A stretch of DNA of 64,000 bases from Eubacterium sp. (GCA_017480495.1 JAFVAQ010000026.1:1-64000); one strand, 5' to 3'; numbered from the stretch's first letter, positions 17,344-27,582 are shown. A program made the numbers and translations. Notes: generated from the sequence alone by a model not told the origin.

Positions 17344-18951
17344 TTATTTCCACTCTTCATATACTTTCTGGGAAACTTTCTTTATTGCTTCTACACCTTC
17401 GCTCGTACTACTCAGTTGACTCATCAGAACGCAGAGGATATAGTCACTGTCTTCACCATATACAATGGCTACATCATGCTCCACATCTTCAAGCTCTCCA
17501 GTCTTATTAGCTACCGCAACACCTGAAGGAAGCCCTGCAGGTATCTTACCTGTACGCTCCTGCTTCTTCATGTAACCTACTATCTTGTCCGCTCCCTTTA
17601 CATCTCCGTTATAGAGCTTTTCTAGATAGTCTCCTACTTCTGCAACTTCTACATAATTTTCATTTTCAGAATCAAAGTCGAGCATTAGTCTTCCCATTTT
17701 GCTCTCAGTATATCCCAGAGACTGGATATATTCATTCACAAATGCCATACCCTTATCAGCATCTTCAAGTCCAAGTATTCTGACCAGCTGATTAGCACTG
17801 TCATTATCACTTGCAGAGATCATCTTCTCCACTAGAGCATCGAGATTACTTTCTGAATAGCCCGCTCTTTTCAGTCTGTCCATATCCTCATAAACCTTAC
17901 CGGCTATGAAGAGCTTGATAACACTTGCTGCGCGGTGTGTTGCTGTAGATAGGTTTATAGTTTCGCCTGTCTTCAGATTCTTTATAAAGGCTGAGCATAC
18001 CGCTCCTTTATTCCTCTCACTGTCCAGTATGTCATTTACAGACTTCTCTAGCTCAGATGCCTCGTGAGGCGCCTCAACTGGAATAGTGTAGTAACCATTA
18101 TCGAGTCCGAAATATTTATTGATACCAAATACTATTCCTTCGACCATCTTCGCCTGATAATCTTCATTCTGCATATTTGTATCATCCGTCTGATTGGTCA
18201 TATAGCCCATCTCGAGAATCATTACCGGCACCTGACTCCAGTTGATTCCTGTCATAGTATCAGTGGTCTGTACGCCCTGATTTGACATGCCTGTATTCGC
18301 ACAGTATTCATCTAGAACGTTTGTTGCAAGAGCGTAGCTATCATCATACAGAACTCCAACATTCGGATTACTAGAAGAACCAACCATCGCAAGAGCTCCA
18401 CTTATACTAGAGTCGTCGCTTCCATTAGCATGAATTCTGATGCTTATATCCGCTCCCGCATCATTCGCAAGACACGCTCTCTCCATATTGCTGATGGCGG
18501 TGTCATTATCCTCTCTAGTCATAATGACGTTGTAGCCTTCTTCCTCAAGCTTGTCACGAAGCTTGAGTGATATATCGAGGTTCAGCTGATATTCTGGAAC
18601 CCCCGTGAATCTTCCTGTAGTTCCTCCAGTAGCTTTTGCCTTCATCTCTGAAGAGCCTGGTGCATTTGGCTCCAGAGCACTCATATCTACTCTTTCACTT
18701 TGATGTCCTGGATCAATAGAAATAAGAATATCACTCTTTGGATTAATCATCACTTCCGCTTCCAGTTCAGTAGCTTCAAGGGCTGTAGCCTCCGTTGCTG
18801 TCGCTACGCCGCTATCCTCCACATCATTAACAGAAGCTTCCTCCTCGGAAGCTTCTGTAGTCATTTCTGAAGTTTTCTCCTCTGCCTTTCCACAGGACGT
18901 AAGCCCCAGAAGCAGAGAACATATAAGTATGGCACTTACTATTTTCTTCAT
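17344..18951 (-). CDS. Lipoprotein fusing N-acetylmuramoyl-L-alanine amidase and class A beta-lactamase-like domain
   Basis: 535 aa. Lipoprotein signal with lipobox LTSC (Cys20), a Thr/Glu/Ala-rich spacer to about 70, then an Amidase_3 domain (about 75-283) with zinc ligands His83 (DPGH), Glu157 (NMERA) and His174 (RIHAN) and the catalytic Glu247 (ILEMGY). From about 303 there is a serine-hydrolase domain with Ser343-Val-Ile-Lys346, SDN 381-383 and KTG 483-485. No clear class A Glu166 equivalent (ExxLN) is seen, so beta-lactamase activity is doubtful; a carboxypeptidase or sensor role is as likely. It should act on peptidoglycan outside the membrane. Confidence 0.85.
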   Translation of the reverse strand: MKKIVSAILICSLLLGLTSCGKAEEKTSEMTTEASEEEASVNDVEDSGVATATEATALEATELEAEVMINPKSDILISIDPGHQSERVDMSALEPNAPGSSEMKAKATGGTTGRFTGVPEYQLNLDISLKLRDKLEEEGYNVIMTREDNDTAISNMERACLANDAGADISIRIHANGSDDSSISGALAMVGSSSNPNVGVLYDDSYALATNVLDEYCANTGMSNQGVQTTDTMTGINWSQVPVMILEMGYMTNQTDDTNMQNEDYQAKMVEGIVFGINKYFGLDNGYYTIPVEAPHEASELEKSVNDILDSERNKGAVCSAFIKNLKTGETINLSTATHRAASVIKLFIAGKVYEDMDRLKRAGYSESNLDALVEKMISASDNDSANQLVRILGLEDADKGMAFVNEYIQSLGYTESKMGRLMLDFDSENENYVEVAEVGDYLEKLYNGDVKGADKIVGYMKKQERTGKIPAGLPSGVAVANKTGELEDVEHDVAIVYGEDSDYILCVLMSQLSSTSEGVEAIKKVSQKVYEEWK

Positions 18952-18960
18952 CTCTTTTTC

Positions 18961-20184
18961 CTATTTATCAAGTGGATATCCATTTGGATCGAGAGCATAC
19001 TCTCTATCCTTAAGTAGCTTAGCATTTGCAAGCTCCACGTCATTTAAACTATAGTCACTGAAATCCTCTGGTTCAATGGTTCCGCTATACCAGTCTTTAC
19101 TATTGAAGTAATCTTGCAATTCCTTCGAAGCAAATTTTCTACCATGTCTTGCATAGATTTCATTCTTTGCATAGTTGAGTTCCTTAAGACTGAGATCTTT
19201 TATATCATCTTCTGTAAGGAGCTCTCTACTACTGTTTTCGATTATGTAGTCGCCATCTAGCTCCTCTGTCTCAGATATATCCTTGCCTTCATCATCTAGA
19301 ACTGTCTTCGCCTTGATATAAACCTTGTCATCCTGAGTATATCCCTGACCTGTAATCTTGATAACGTCGCCCTTTGAAGCATGGTCATTTATCTTATAAT
19401 CCAGATCACTCATATCTATTCGGACACTCTTTATATCCTCAAGGAAGGTATCTCCATCCTTGAAGCTAAGATTCTGTGCAAGCTTGATTATATAGTCTCC
19501 ACTATTACTCTCTGAAAATGTACCTTCGATTGTTATATCTGCTTTATCCGTCAGATCGTAATCAGCCTTAACTTCTTCTTTATCCTCTTCAGCCTCAGTT
19601 GTAGCTTCCGTTGCAGCCTCTGTAGTAGCTTCATCTGCCTCCGTTGACTTCTCTTCCTTCTTATCGTCATCCTCATCATCGTCGTCATCGTAATCTTTTT
19701 CGATTCTATCCTCATCTGAATTAAGGACATTATTGTAAAGGAACATGAAGCCGAGAGCACATAGGAGTAAGAAGAAGATTATTACAACTACTATAATCAG
19801 CACCTTCTTGCTAGAACCATTTGAGTCTTTTTGTTTTCCCTGTTCTTTAGCTGAACTTGTGTTTTTCTGCACTGAATTTCCAGATGATTTCTGAACAGAA
19901 GCTCTATTGGCGTCTGGCATCTGAGTCTCTTCAGCCTGAGAGGTTGGCGCCTGCTGAGTTGGTGCCACCTGTTGTGGCTCGACAAAGGCGGAATCAATAA
20001 CTTCAGTAGTCTCCACCTTAGCTCCACAGGATGTACAAAAGCCATCGCCTTCCTTCAGTTTATTACCACAATTGGTACAGAAAAGTGGTGTTATCTTCTT
20101 TACAAGCTTCTCCTGCTTCTTTCCACACGCTGTACAGAATATAGCATCGCTCTTTAGCTCTTTACCACAATACTCACATCTCAT
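18961..20184 (-). CDS. Zinc-ribbon membrane protein with C-terminal YARHG domain
   Basis: 407 aa. Two zinc ribbons at the N-terminus (Cys3/6/17/20 and Cys36/39/50/53), a Gln/Ser-rich linker, one TM helix (about 126-150), a very acidic Asp/Glu/Thr-rich stretch (about 153-207), a predicted beta domain, and a YARHG domain near 335-385 with KNEIYARHGRKF. YARHG domains occur in extracellular parts of Gram-positive proteins, probably binding the cell wall. The topology is cytoplasmic zinc ribbons, extracellular C-terminus. The gene ends 9 bp before the amidase fusion gene, so both likely work at the envelope. Confidence 0.85.
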   Translation of the reverse strand: MRCEYCGKELKSDAIFCTACGKKQEKLVKKITPLFCTNCGNKLKEGDGFCTSCGAKVETTEVIDSAFVEPQQVAPTQQAPTSQAEETQMPDANRASVQKSSGNSVQKNTSSAKEQGKQKDSNGSSKKVLIIVVVIIFFLLLCALGFMFLYNNVLNSDEDRIEKDYDDDDDEDDDKKEEKSTEADEATTEAATEATTEAEEDKEEVKADYDLTDKADITIEGTFSESNSGDYIIKLAQNLSFKDGDTFLEDIKSVRIDMSDLDYKINDHASKGDVIKITGQGYTQDDKVYIKAKTVLDDEGKDISETEELDGDYIIENSSRELLTEDDIKDLSLKELNYAKNEIYARHGRKFASKELQDYFNSKDWYSGTIEPEDFSDYSLNDVELANAKLLKDREYALDPNGYPLDK

Positions 20185-20246
20185 TTTACTTTCCTCGGTT
20201 TGTATGATTCTTAATTTCGTCTAAATAGGATTTAATAAAATAGCAT

Positions 20247-22442
20247 TTAATATAGATAATCATCGATATCTGTCAGTCCATACTGACGAGCATAAGATAC
20301 AAAGTCATCTACATCACTTGAGATCATGCGCTGCTTCTTAGCATTCTTGTAGAGATACAGCTCATCATCAGATTTATAAAGAATCTTGTCTCTCTTGATA
20401 TAGATATAATCATCTACATCTCTGATTTCGTCCTTCTTCTGTCCATCCTTGTTATAGAGCTCAAGGTCACCCTTTGAAGAATATACATATTCCTCCTGCT
20501 TTGTAACAGCAACAGTACCATCTACATCACTGAGAACCTCTTCTGAACTTGCACCATTATATTTATATAGTGTTCCTTCATCCTCCTCATCGAATCTGAT
20601 GTAGTATAGATTTCCTGACTTGAAGGTTCCACCGATTGATTCGTAGTCATCCTCAAGAAGCTCGAACCTGGAGAACTTATCACCTGATATCTCTGCATAG
20701 TAGAACTCTTTTTCATCGTCCTTGTAGGTAGAGATTGCAACCTTATCACCATCTACTGCTTCTACAAATACAGTATCTGCATCTGCTTCGAATTCCTGAG
20801 GCTCGCCATCAGCTATCTGATAATACAGCTGACTATTTGAATATATCTCAAGTATCTTGTCACCAGCAGTAGCATCTCCAAGGGATGCATAGTTGATCTT
20901 ATCCCATTCATCTGGAACATCGTTATAGATCAGAATTCCGCTTTCCGCGTCACCCATTACATGATTTACACTGTCGCAAAGTACAGTCTCATCATTTTCA
21001 AAACCTGCCAGACAAACCTTATACTTGTCTACAGCATATTCCATTTCCTTATAATTCTCAGCGGTATAAGCCATTGACTCATTATCATTATAATTATCCC
21101 AGAGTTCTGTAAGCTTATCGTCGTCTACCTTATACCACTTCTTAGAAGCATCATCGTAGTAGAACTCATAATCATACCACCAGCTATCAGTATAGTAGTA
21201 ACCCAGCTCCTCATCATAGTCGAGGTCATCATAGAACTCTGTCTTCTTTTCATCATCTATAGATTCATCAAATACTTCATCCAGTACATCCGCCTCAGAA
21301 ACTTCAACAAAAGCATCTGCCTTAGTTGGTTCCTTGAGTTCATCAAGTCCATCTGGGAAGGAAATATAGTCTGAATAATGTGTTAAATCTCTAGTATAGT
21401 AGTCGTAATATACAACGCCTGTCTTAGCATTATAATCTATTATATCGCTTACATTTTCGGCAAGCTTCTTAGCCTGCTTCTTGTTAGCTATATAGAGGTC
21501 AAATGTCTTTCTGCCGGTTTCTTCATCCTCTTCGAAGTTCTTCCTGAAGATAAACATTCCTGAAGCTGTAAGAGTATAAACATTATCTATGTCATCCTCT
21601 ATTACTACCTTCTTGCCTGCAGAAGAATCAATATATCCTATTTCTGCATCTGCATTTTCATAGCTTCCATTACTTGTATAGTAATAAACTGTGTTATCAT
21701 CCTCACTTACACAGAAATCAGCAACTTGCTTAGCAACAGTTATGCTCTTGCCCTTCTTCTCCATAACAAGCTTTCCGTTGTCATCGAGATAGAAAACATC
21801 ATCCTTAACAAACTGGAAGTAACGCACGTCCTTTGCTACTTCTTCAATATACTGCTTATTAGACCTATTCTTCTTCAGCTTGCTGACCTTTACTCTGCAT
21901 AGAGTGCTTGTATCATTTTCGTTGTCATAATCTGTGAAGAAATATATATACTTTCCATCCTCTGTAAATGCATTATTAGGAACATAGTCATCAAAAGATA
22001 GTCTGTCTATTTCCATTGCATTCTGAGGCTTATTAACATCCTTCAGATAATAGAGCTTGTCATCTGATTTGAACAGAATAGCATTTTCCTTTTTGTAAGT
22101 AAGCTTTGGAATGATCAGACAGAATAAAAGTAGAAGCAGAACTATTGCACCTACTGCCGAACCTGCTATGATTGCTATCTTCTTAACATTGATATTACTT
22201 GGTGTTTTCTGCTTAGGAACTGCTTGCTGTACTGGTGTTGCCTGTTGCACTGGAGCTGCTTGCTGTGCCATTTCTGGTTGTACAGGCTGTTGCACTGGCT
22301 GCTGTACTGGCTCTGGCTGCACTGGCTGCTGCACTGCTTCCGGTTGTGCCGGTGCCGGTTGTACATCCTCTACTGGCGCTCCACACGCTGTACAGAATCT
22401 TGCTCCCTCTTCTATGGGACTTCCACATTTACTACAAAACAT
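20247..22442 (-). CDS. Zinc-ribbon membrane protein with large extracellular domain
   Basis: 731 aa. A zinc ribbon (Cys3/6/17/20), then a Pro/Gln/Val/Ala repeat (about 29-78), one TM helix (about 90-112) and roughly 600 extracellular residues rich in Tyr, Asp and Glu. That region contains many short YYxxD and KLYY-type strands that suggest a beta-propeller similar to DUF5050 proteins. I cannot assign a function. It shares the N-terminal design with the next gene and lies just upstream of it, so the two may be partners or sensors at the cell surface. Confidence 0.8.
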   Translation of the reverse strand: MFCSKCGSPIEEGARFCTACGAPVEDVQPAPAQPEAVQQPVQPEPVQQPVQQPVQPEMAQQAAPVQQATPVQQAVPKQKTPSNINVKKIAIIAGSAVGAIVLLLLLFCLIIPKLTYKKENAILFKSDDKLYYLKDVNKPQNAMEIDRLSFDDYVPNNAFTEDGKYIYFFTDYDNENDTSTLCRVKVSKLKKNRSNKQYIEEVAKDVRYFQFVKDDVFYLDDNGKLVMEKKGKSITVAKQVADFCVSEDDNTVYYYTSNGSYENADAEIGYIDSSAGKKVVIEDDIDNVYTLTASGMFIFRKNFEEDEETGRKTFDLYIANKKQAKKLAENVSDIIDYNAKTGVVYYDYYTRDLTHYSDYISFPDGLDELKEPTKADAFVEVSEADVLDEVFDESIDDEKKTEFYDDLDYDEELGYYYTDSWWYDYEFYYDDASKKWYKVDDDKLTELWDNYNDNESMAYTAENYKEMEYAVDKYKVCLAGFENDETVLCDSVNHVMGDAESGILIYNDVPDEWDKINYASLGDATAGDKILEIYSNSQLYYQIADGEPQEFEADADTVFVEAVDGDKVAISTYKDDEKEFYYAEISGDKFSRFELLEDDYESIGGTFKSGNLYYIRFDEEDEGTLYKYNGASSEEVLSDVDGTVAVTKQEEYVYSSKGDLELYNKDGQKKDEIRDVDDYIYIKRDKILYKSDDELYLYKNAKKQRMISSDVDDFVSYARQYGLTDIDDYLY
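22220..22358. repeat. Low-complexity in-frame repeat coding for Gln/Pro/Val
   Basis: Tandem, degenerate CTGCTGyACTGG-type units code for the QPVQ repeats of the zinc-ribbon protein. All six frames are open here because of the repeat, producing many false ORFs. Length variation between strains would be expected from slippage. Confidence 0.75.
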
Positions 22443-22488
22443 TTTTCATACCCTCCCGGATTATTGCCATAGCTATGGCATAATTTAT

Positions 22489-23322
22489 TTATAAGAAAAA
22501 CATATCACTCTTACCTATGCGCTGTCTGAGACTCTCATATGAAATGATCGTCGCTGACGCAGCGGCATTTAGACTCTCAACCTTACCGAGCATCGGAATT
22601 CTTAGTAACTTATCTGCCTTTTTACTTACTTTCTCAGATAGACCCGCTCCCTCGTTTCCTATAAGATACGCCGAAGGAATAGTCAGATCTTCGTCATATA
22701 TAGAACGACCATCCAGGTGCATTCCAAATATCTTAATTCCCGCTTCTTTCATCCTATCTATGTCACCTAAAATATCATAGGTTATAACAATCTTTTTTCT
22801 GAAGATTGAGCCCATCGTTGATCTAACAACCTTTGGACTATAGATATCAACGGAATCATAGCTCACAAGGATTCCAGTAACTCCGGCTCCCTCTGCGGTA
22901 CGAATTATAGTACCCATATTACCTGGGTCCTGGAGTCTCTCAACTATAAGGATAAATGGTGTCTCGTCCTTTGTCCCGATTATATCCTCCAGCTTATACT
23001 CCTTCATATTTACCAGAGCAACTATACCCTGAGGCTTCTCGGTTTGAGCTATCTTCCTAAGTACAAGCTCTGAAACTATGAAGCTCTGTCCCCTATCTAC
23101 AGCTCTATTCACCAGCTTCATCATACGTGGATCTGTTGCAACATGTTTGTCAAAAAAAGCTTGTGTCATAAAAAGTTGATCCAAATCATTTGATGGAACT
23201 TCTCTTACCATTCTGAGCCCTTCAACCAAGTACTTTCCGGAATACCGTCTCTCCTTGGCGCTGCTCATGATTTTATTTACCCTTTTAACTTTTTCATTAT
23301 TCACAGATGTGATAGTTTCCAA
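22489..23322 (-). CDS. TrmH/SpoU family RNA 2'-O-methyltransferase
   Basis: 277 aa. The N-terminal substrate-binding domain begins ITSVNNEKVKRVNKI and has YSGKYLVEGLRMV; the SPOUT catalytic domain has VERLQDPGNMGTIIRTAEGAG (motif 1), AYLIGNEGAGLS (motif 2) and IPMLGKVESLNAAASATI (motif 3, the AdoMet trefoil knot). It methylates a ribose in rRNA or tRNA; the exact target (23S rRNA RlmB-like or other) cannot be fixed. It starts 14 bp after the dnaE stop and is probably co-transcribed with it. Confidence 0.92.
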   Translation of the reverse strand: METITSVNNEKVKRVNKIMSSAKERRYSGKYLVEGLRMVREVPSNDLDQLFMTQAFFDKHVATDPRMMKLVNRAVDRGQSFIVSELVLRKIAQTEKPQGIVALVNMKEYKLEDIIGTKDETPFILIVERLQDPGNMGTIIRTAEGAGVTGILVSYDSVDIYSPKVVRSTMGSIFRKKIVITYDILGDIDRMKEAGIKIFGMHLDGRSIYDEDLTIPSAYLIGNEGAGLSEKVSKKADKLLRIPMLGKVESLNAAASATIISYESLRQRIGKSDMFFL

Positions 23323-23335
23323 GCTTCCACCTCCA

Positions 23336-26300
23336 CTACTTTTTAACCCTTACTAGAACTCTATCTCTTCCATATTCCAGAATGAGTGCCTCTTCTATTC
23401 CAGTATCCAGATCAACGTTTGCAGGGCACCTAAATCCTTTCTTCTCCTCGCCTAACTGTACATACACCGGTGTAAAGCCTCTATGCTCACCTAGAACAGT
23501 TTCAAAATCCCCTTTGTTCTTTGTGTATTCAGCCTGATTCTTAAATAATACCCAGAGCTCCTTGCTCTCAGCATTTCCCTTCTGCACAAAACTCTCCATC
23601 GAGTAAATGTCTGACGCTATCAGTTTACTCTCATCATCAGAGACCTGAGCACGTCCCTTTATAATGACTGCATTATTTACCTCGAGAAGTGATCTATATT
23701 TCTCATACGCCTGAGGGAAAACTATAACCTCCATCGAACCATATAGATCCTCGACACTAAGGATAGCCATATTCTCTCCCTTACGGGTTATCCTTGTATT
23801 AATGGATTCGATCAGACCACCCAGTGTATAGTTTCTTCCATCAACGGCACTAACGAGTCCCGTTTCCTCATCGATCTCAAAATCAGAGGTTTTGATATTT
23901 GTCTGTTTCTCAAGTAGCTCTCTAACATTATCCAGTGGGTGTCCACTGATATAGAGACCCAGCATCTGTTTCTCACCACTAAGAATTATATCCTTAGAGA
24001 ATTCAGGAACATCTGGGTAGTCTACCTGGAACTGTTCACTATCCTCCTCCGACATAAAGTCTAGCAGTGACATCTGACCACTTGCATTTTTCTTCTTCTC
24101 TGCTGATACAGCAGAAGCTATATCAGGATAAGCTGTCATCATCTGTTTTCTGTTGGCACCAAAAGAGTCAAATGCACCCGCGAGTATAAAGCTCTCTATA
24201 GTTCTCTTGTTGGCTTCTTTTCCAGACATTCTGGATATATAATCCTTCAGATCCTTGAAGAGACCATTTGCGCGTCTTTCTTCAACGATAGCATCTACTA
24301 CTGCATCTCCAACAGACTTGATAGCGGACATACCATATCTGATTCCATCCTCGGCAACTGTGAATCTGCCTTCTCCGTAATTAACGTCTGGCGGCAGGAT
24401 CTTGATTCCCATCCTACGAACAGCCTCGATATAAGTCTTCAGCTTCTCTGATTTATCTCTAACAGATGTAAGCAGTGCAGCCATATAATCCAGCGGATAA
24501 TATCTCTTGAGGTAAGCTGTCTGATATGTGATTACACAGTACGCCGCAGCATGTGACTTGTTAAATGCATAACTAGCGAAGTCTGTCATTTCATCAAATA
24601 TCTTATTAGCTACTTCCTCGCTTATTCCATTCTTGATACATCCCGGAACGCCTAGTTCTTCATTTCCATAAACGAAGTACTCTCGTTCCTTCTCCATTAC
24701 GCCAGCCTTTTTCTTAGACATAGCACGTCTAACCTCATCAGACTTGCCCATGCTATAACCTGCCAGCGACATAACTATCTGCATTACCTGTTCCTGATAA
24801 ACAATACAACCATAGGTTGGTTCAAGAATAGGCTCCAGCTCTGGAGTATCATACTTGATAGGACCAGTGGTATTCTTCCCCTTTATATATTGAGGGATGA
24901 AATCCATTGGGCCGGGACGATACAGGGATATACCTGCCACTACATCCTCTAGACTGTTTGGTTTTAGCTCCTTCATGAAGGACTGCATTCCGCCACTCTC
25001 TAGCTGGAAGACTCCCGCGCAGTCGCCAGAAGATATCAGCTCGAATACATTTGGATCGGCCATATTGATGTTATCTATATCTATGACCTCACCGGTTCTT
25101 TCCTCTATATTCTTCAGCGCATCCTTAATAACCGTAAGGTTTCTGAGTCCCAGGAAATCCATCTTGAGAAGACCCAGCTGTTCGAGGGTATCCTTCTCAA
25201 ACTGAGTGGATATAGCATCCTCACCACTATTTTTACAAAGTGGAACATATTCAACAATTGGCTCTCTACCAATAACCACTCCCGCCGCATGCTTTGAAGG
25301 ATGATTTGGAACTCCCTCTAGCTGAAGCGACATATCAACGAGATATTTTACATCCGAACTCTCGTTATAATATTTTATAAAATCAGGACTTTCCTTTAGT
25401 GCCTGAGAAAGTGTCATTTGATTCGAACCATTAGGGATAGCCTTTGCCACCTTATCGACCAAACTTCTATTTATATCTAGCGCACGACCTACGCTTCTTA
25501 TCGCATTTCTCGCCGCCATGGTTCCGAAGGAAATAATCTGCACAACCTTCTCTGGACCATACTTTTCGGAGACGTATGCTATCATAGCCTGTCTACCCTC
25601 AGGTGCGAAATCGATATCTATATCGGGCATGCTTACACGTTCCGGATTCAGGAATCGCTCGAAAATCAGGCTATATCTGATAGGATCGATATTTGTAATC
25701 TTGAGACAATAGGATACGATACTACCTGCTGCAGATCCTCTACCAGGGCCTACAGCTATATCGTGACTCTTTGCATAATTAACGTAGTCCCAAACTATCA
25801 GGAAGTAATCCACGAAGCCCATATCTCTTATGACACCCAGTTCGTAATGGAGTCTCTCCTCCAACTCTGGTGTGACATTTTCATATCTTTCCTTAAGTCC
25901 CTTTTCACATAGGTAAGTAAGATAAGAAAAGGCATCTGGATATTCTTCTGGAACATCGTACTTAGGCAGCTTCTGCTCTCCGAAAACGATTTCTACATTA
26001 CATCTCTCTGCGATTTTATGTGTATTCTCAACCGCCTGCTTTGCATAGCTGAATAGCTTTAGCATTTCCTCCTCAGACTTGAGATAGTACTGTCCGCCCT
26101 CATATCTGAGTCTATTTTCATCGTTAATTGTATTTCCCGTCTGCATGCATAGGAGGATGTCATGAGCCTCCCAATCCTCAGCACGTACATAGTGAGAATC
26201 ATTTGTACAAACCAGCTCTATTCCTGTCTCCTCGGACATTCTAAGGAGATCAGCATTTACGATCGTATCATCAGAGAGGCCGTGGTCCTGCATTTCCAGG

Positions 26301-26815
26301 AAGTAATTACCCTCACCAAAAATATCGAGGTATTCAAGGGCCGCCTTCTTTGCCTCATCGTACAGCCTTCTCTTCAGATAAAATGCCACTTCACCCTGAA
26401 GACATGCAGAGAGACAAATGATTCCTTCATGATGCTCTCGTAGAACTTCTTTATCGACACGAGGCTTATAGTAGAAGCCCTCTGTGAAGCCCTGCGAAAC
26501 TATCTTGGTCAGATTCTTGTAACCGATTTCATTTTCCGCGAGAAGAATCAAATGATAATATCTCTCATCATTTGCGCCTGTCTCTCTATCGAATCTACTA
26601 CCCGGAGCAACATACACCTCGCAACCTAGAATAGGTTTTATCCCCTGAGCCTTGCATTCTTTATAGAACTCAATCACGCCGTACATAACACCGTGGTCAG
26701 TTATTGCAAGACTATCAAAGCCAAGCTCCTTGGCCCTTCCTACGAGGTCAGGAATCTTAGCAAATCCATCTAGCAAGCTATATACAGTATGTACGTGTAA
26801 ATGTGTGAATGCCAT
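23336..26815 (-). CDS. dnaE: DNA polymerase III alpha subunit DnaE
   Basis: 1159 aa, full length for DnaE1/DnaE3-type enzymes. N-terminal PHP domain (FTHLHVHTVYSLLDG, AITDHGVMYG), catalytic palm with SMPDIDIDFAPEGR carrying two of the metal-binding aspartates, GRGSAAGSIVSYCL, fingers with IYQEQVMQI-like VYQEQVMQIVMSLAGYS, tandem helix-hairpin-helix, and a C-terminal OB fold (about 970-1060). It extends DNA strands at the fork; Firmicutes use it beside PolC, chiefly after primers. Located downstream of the DUF5662 gene by 24 bp. Confidence 0.97.
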   Translation of the reverse strand: MAFTHLHVHTVYSLLDGFAKIPDLVGRAKELGFDSLAITDHGVMYGVIEFYKECKAQGIKPILGCEVYVAPGSRFDRETGANDERYYHLILLAENEIGYKNLTKIVSQGFTEGFYYKPRVDKEVLREHHEGIICLSACLQGEVAFYLKRRLYDEAKKAALEYLDIFGEGNYFLEMQDHGLSDDTIVNADLLRMSEETGIELVCTNDSHYVRAEDWEAHDILLCMQTGNTINDENRLRYEGGQYYLKSEEEMLKLFSYAKQAVENTHKIAERCNVEIVFGEQKLPKYDVPEEYPDAFSYLTYLCEKGLKERYENVTPELEERLHYELGVIRDMGFVDYFLIVWDYVNYAKSHDIAVGPGRGSAAGSIVSYCLKITNIDPIRYSLIFERFLNPERVSMPDIDIDFAPEGRQAMIAYVSEKYGPEKVVQIISFGTMAARNAIRSVGRALDINRSLVDKVAKAIPNGSNQMTLSQALKESPDFIKYYNESSDVKYLVDMSLQLEGVPNHPSKHAAGVVIGREPIVEYVPLCKNSGEDAISTQFEKDTLEQLGLLKMDFLGLRNLTVIKDALKNIEERTGEVIDIDNINMADPNVFELISSGDCAGVFQLESGGMQSFMKELKPNSLEDVVAGISLYRPGPMDFIPQYIKGKNTTGPIKYDTPELEPILEPTYGCIVYQEQVMQIVMSLAGYSMGKSDEVRRAMSKKKAGVMEKEREYFVYGNEELGVPGCIKNGISEEVANKIFDEMTDFASYAFNKSHAAAYCVITYQTAYLKRYYPLDYMAALLTSVRDKSEKLKTYIEAVRRMGIKILPPDVNYGEGRFTVAEDGIRYGMSAIKSVGDAVVDAIVEERRANGLFKDLKDYISRMSGKEANKRTIESFILAGAFDSFGANRKQMMTAYPDIASAVSAEKKKNASGQMSLLDFMSEEDSEQFQVDYPDVPEFSKDIILSGEKQMLGLYISGHPLDNVRELLEKQTNIKTSDFEIDEETGLVSAVDGRNYTLGGLIESINTRITRKGENMAILSVEDLYGSMEVIVFPQAYEKYRSLLEVNNAVIIKGRAQVSDDESKLIASDIYSMESFVQKGNAESKELWVLFKNQAEYTKNKGDFETVLGEHRGFTPVYVQLGEEKKGFRCPANVDLDTGIEEALILEYGRDRVLVRVKK

Positions 26816-26838
26816 AAGTTACTCTTCTCCGATGTAAT

Positions 26839-27582
26839 CTATTTCTGTCTTAAATATTTATCTTTCTTATTATGATTTATCTTGATGTCGTGTTTACGTT
26901 TTCTGTTGTACTTTCTATCTAGACTAGTACTTAGTTTTTCAGAATATTTTTTCTCTAGCTTCTTTTCTATTTTCTTCTTATACTTCTGTCTCTTAAGATA
27001 TCTCCTGTAGCCCTCCATATATCTCTTTGCATATGCAAAGGTCTCCTCCTCGCCCTTTTCAGCTAGCATGTTGAGGAGCATTTCTAGTCTCTTCTTGGTA
27101 TATGGATGAAGGATATTCTTGCTCTTACCATTCATGTAATAGTTAAGAGCGGATCTATCTGTATAATCGTCCTTATGGTATATCTTACTGGCGGCCACTC
27201 TGTCGCAGAACATTTCCACAATGTAGTTGTCCGGCATTTTCATACCAATAACACTTCCATCTCTTTTCTCTAGATTGTAATCCAGCCAATACTCGAGATG
27301 GTGCTTGTTGCGGCCCTTGTGATGGAGCCAGGAGGAGGTATAACCTATATCCTCTCGCTCGGCTTCATTCGGACTTCTATTTCCCTGATAATACTTGGCA
27401 CCAACAGAAAATTCTGTCCAGGAATATTTTGATAGGTCATGGAGTATTCCCTGCTTATAGAGTCCACATCTGAAGCAATTCTTGCCCACCTCGAGCTTAT
27501 GCTCATTGATGGTGCAAAGGTGTTTATACCATTTTTCCTGTTTGATTTTTTCTATCAGATCTTTAACAATTTGTTTATTCAT
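26839..27582 (-). CDS. DUF5662 family protein
   Basis: 247 aa, strongly basic C-terminus (Lys/Arg-rich from about 195). The core has HLCTINEHKLEVGKNCFRCGLYKQGILHDLSKYS, with an HD pair, then AKYYQGNRSP and WLHHKGRNKHHLEYWLDYN, which matches my memory of the DUF5662 family. The histidine and aspartate spacing suggests an HD-like metal fold, but no activity is known. It has an extended -10 promoter near 27666 and leads into dnaE. Confidence 0.8.
   Translation of the reverse strand: MNKQIVKDLIEKIKQEKWYKHLCTINEHKLEVGKNCFRCGLYKQGILHDLSKYSWTEFSVGAKYYQGNRSPNEAEREDIGYTSSWLHHKGRNKHHLEYWLDYNLEKRDGSVIGMKMPDNYIVEMFCDRVAASKIYHKDDYTDRSALNYYMNGKSKNILHPYTKKRLEMLLNMLAEKGEEETFAYAKRYMEGYRRYLKRQKYKKKIEKKLEKKYSEKLSTSLDRKYNRKRKHDIKINHNKKDKYLRQK

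Noticed and set aside
22111-22494. Several overlapping Cys-, Gln- and Leu-rich ORFs
   Set aside because: They are frame shadows of the CTG-rich repeat in the zinc-ribbon gene.
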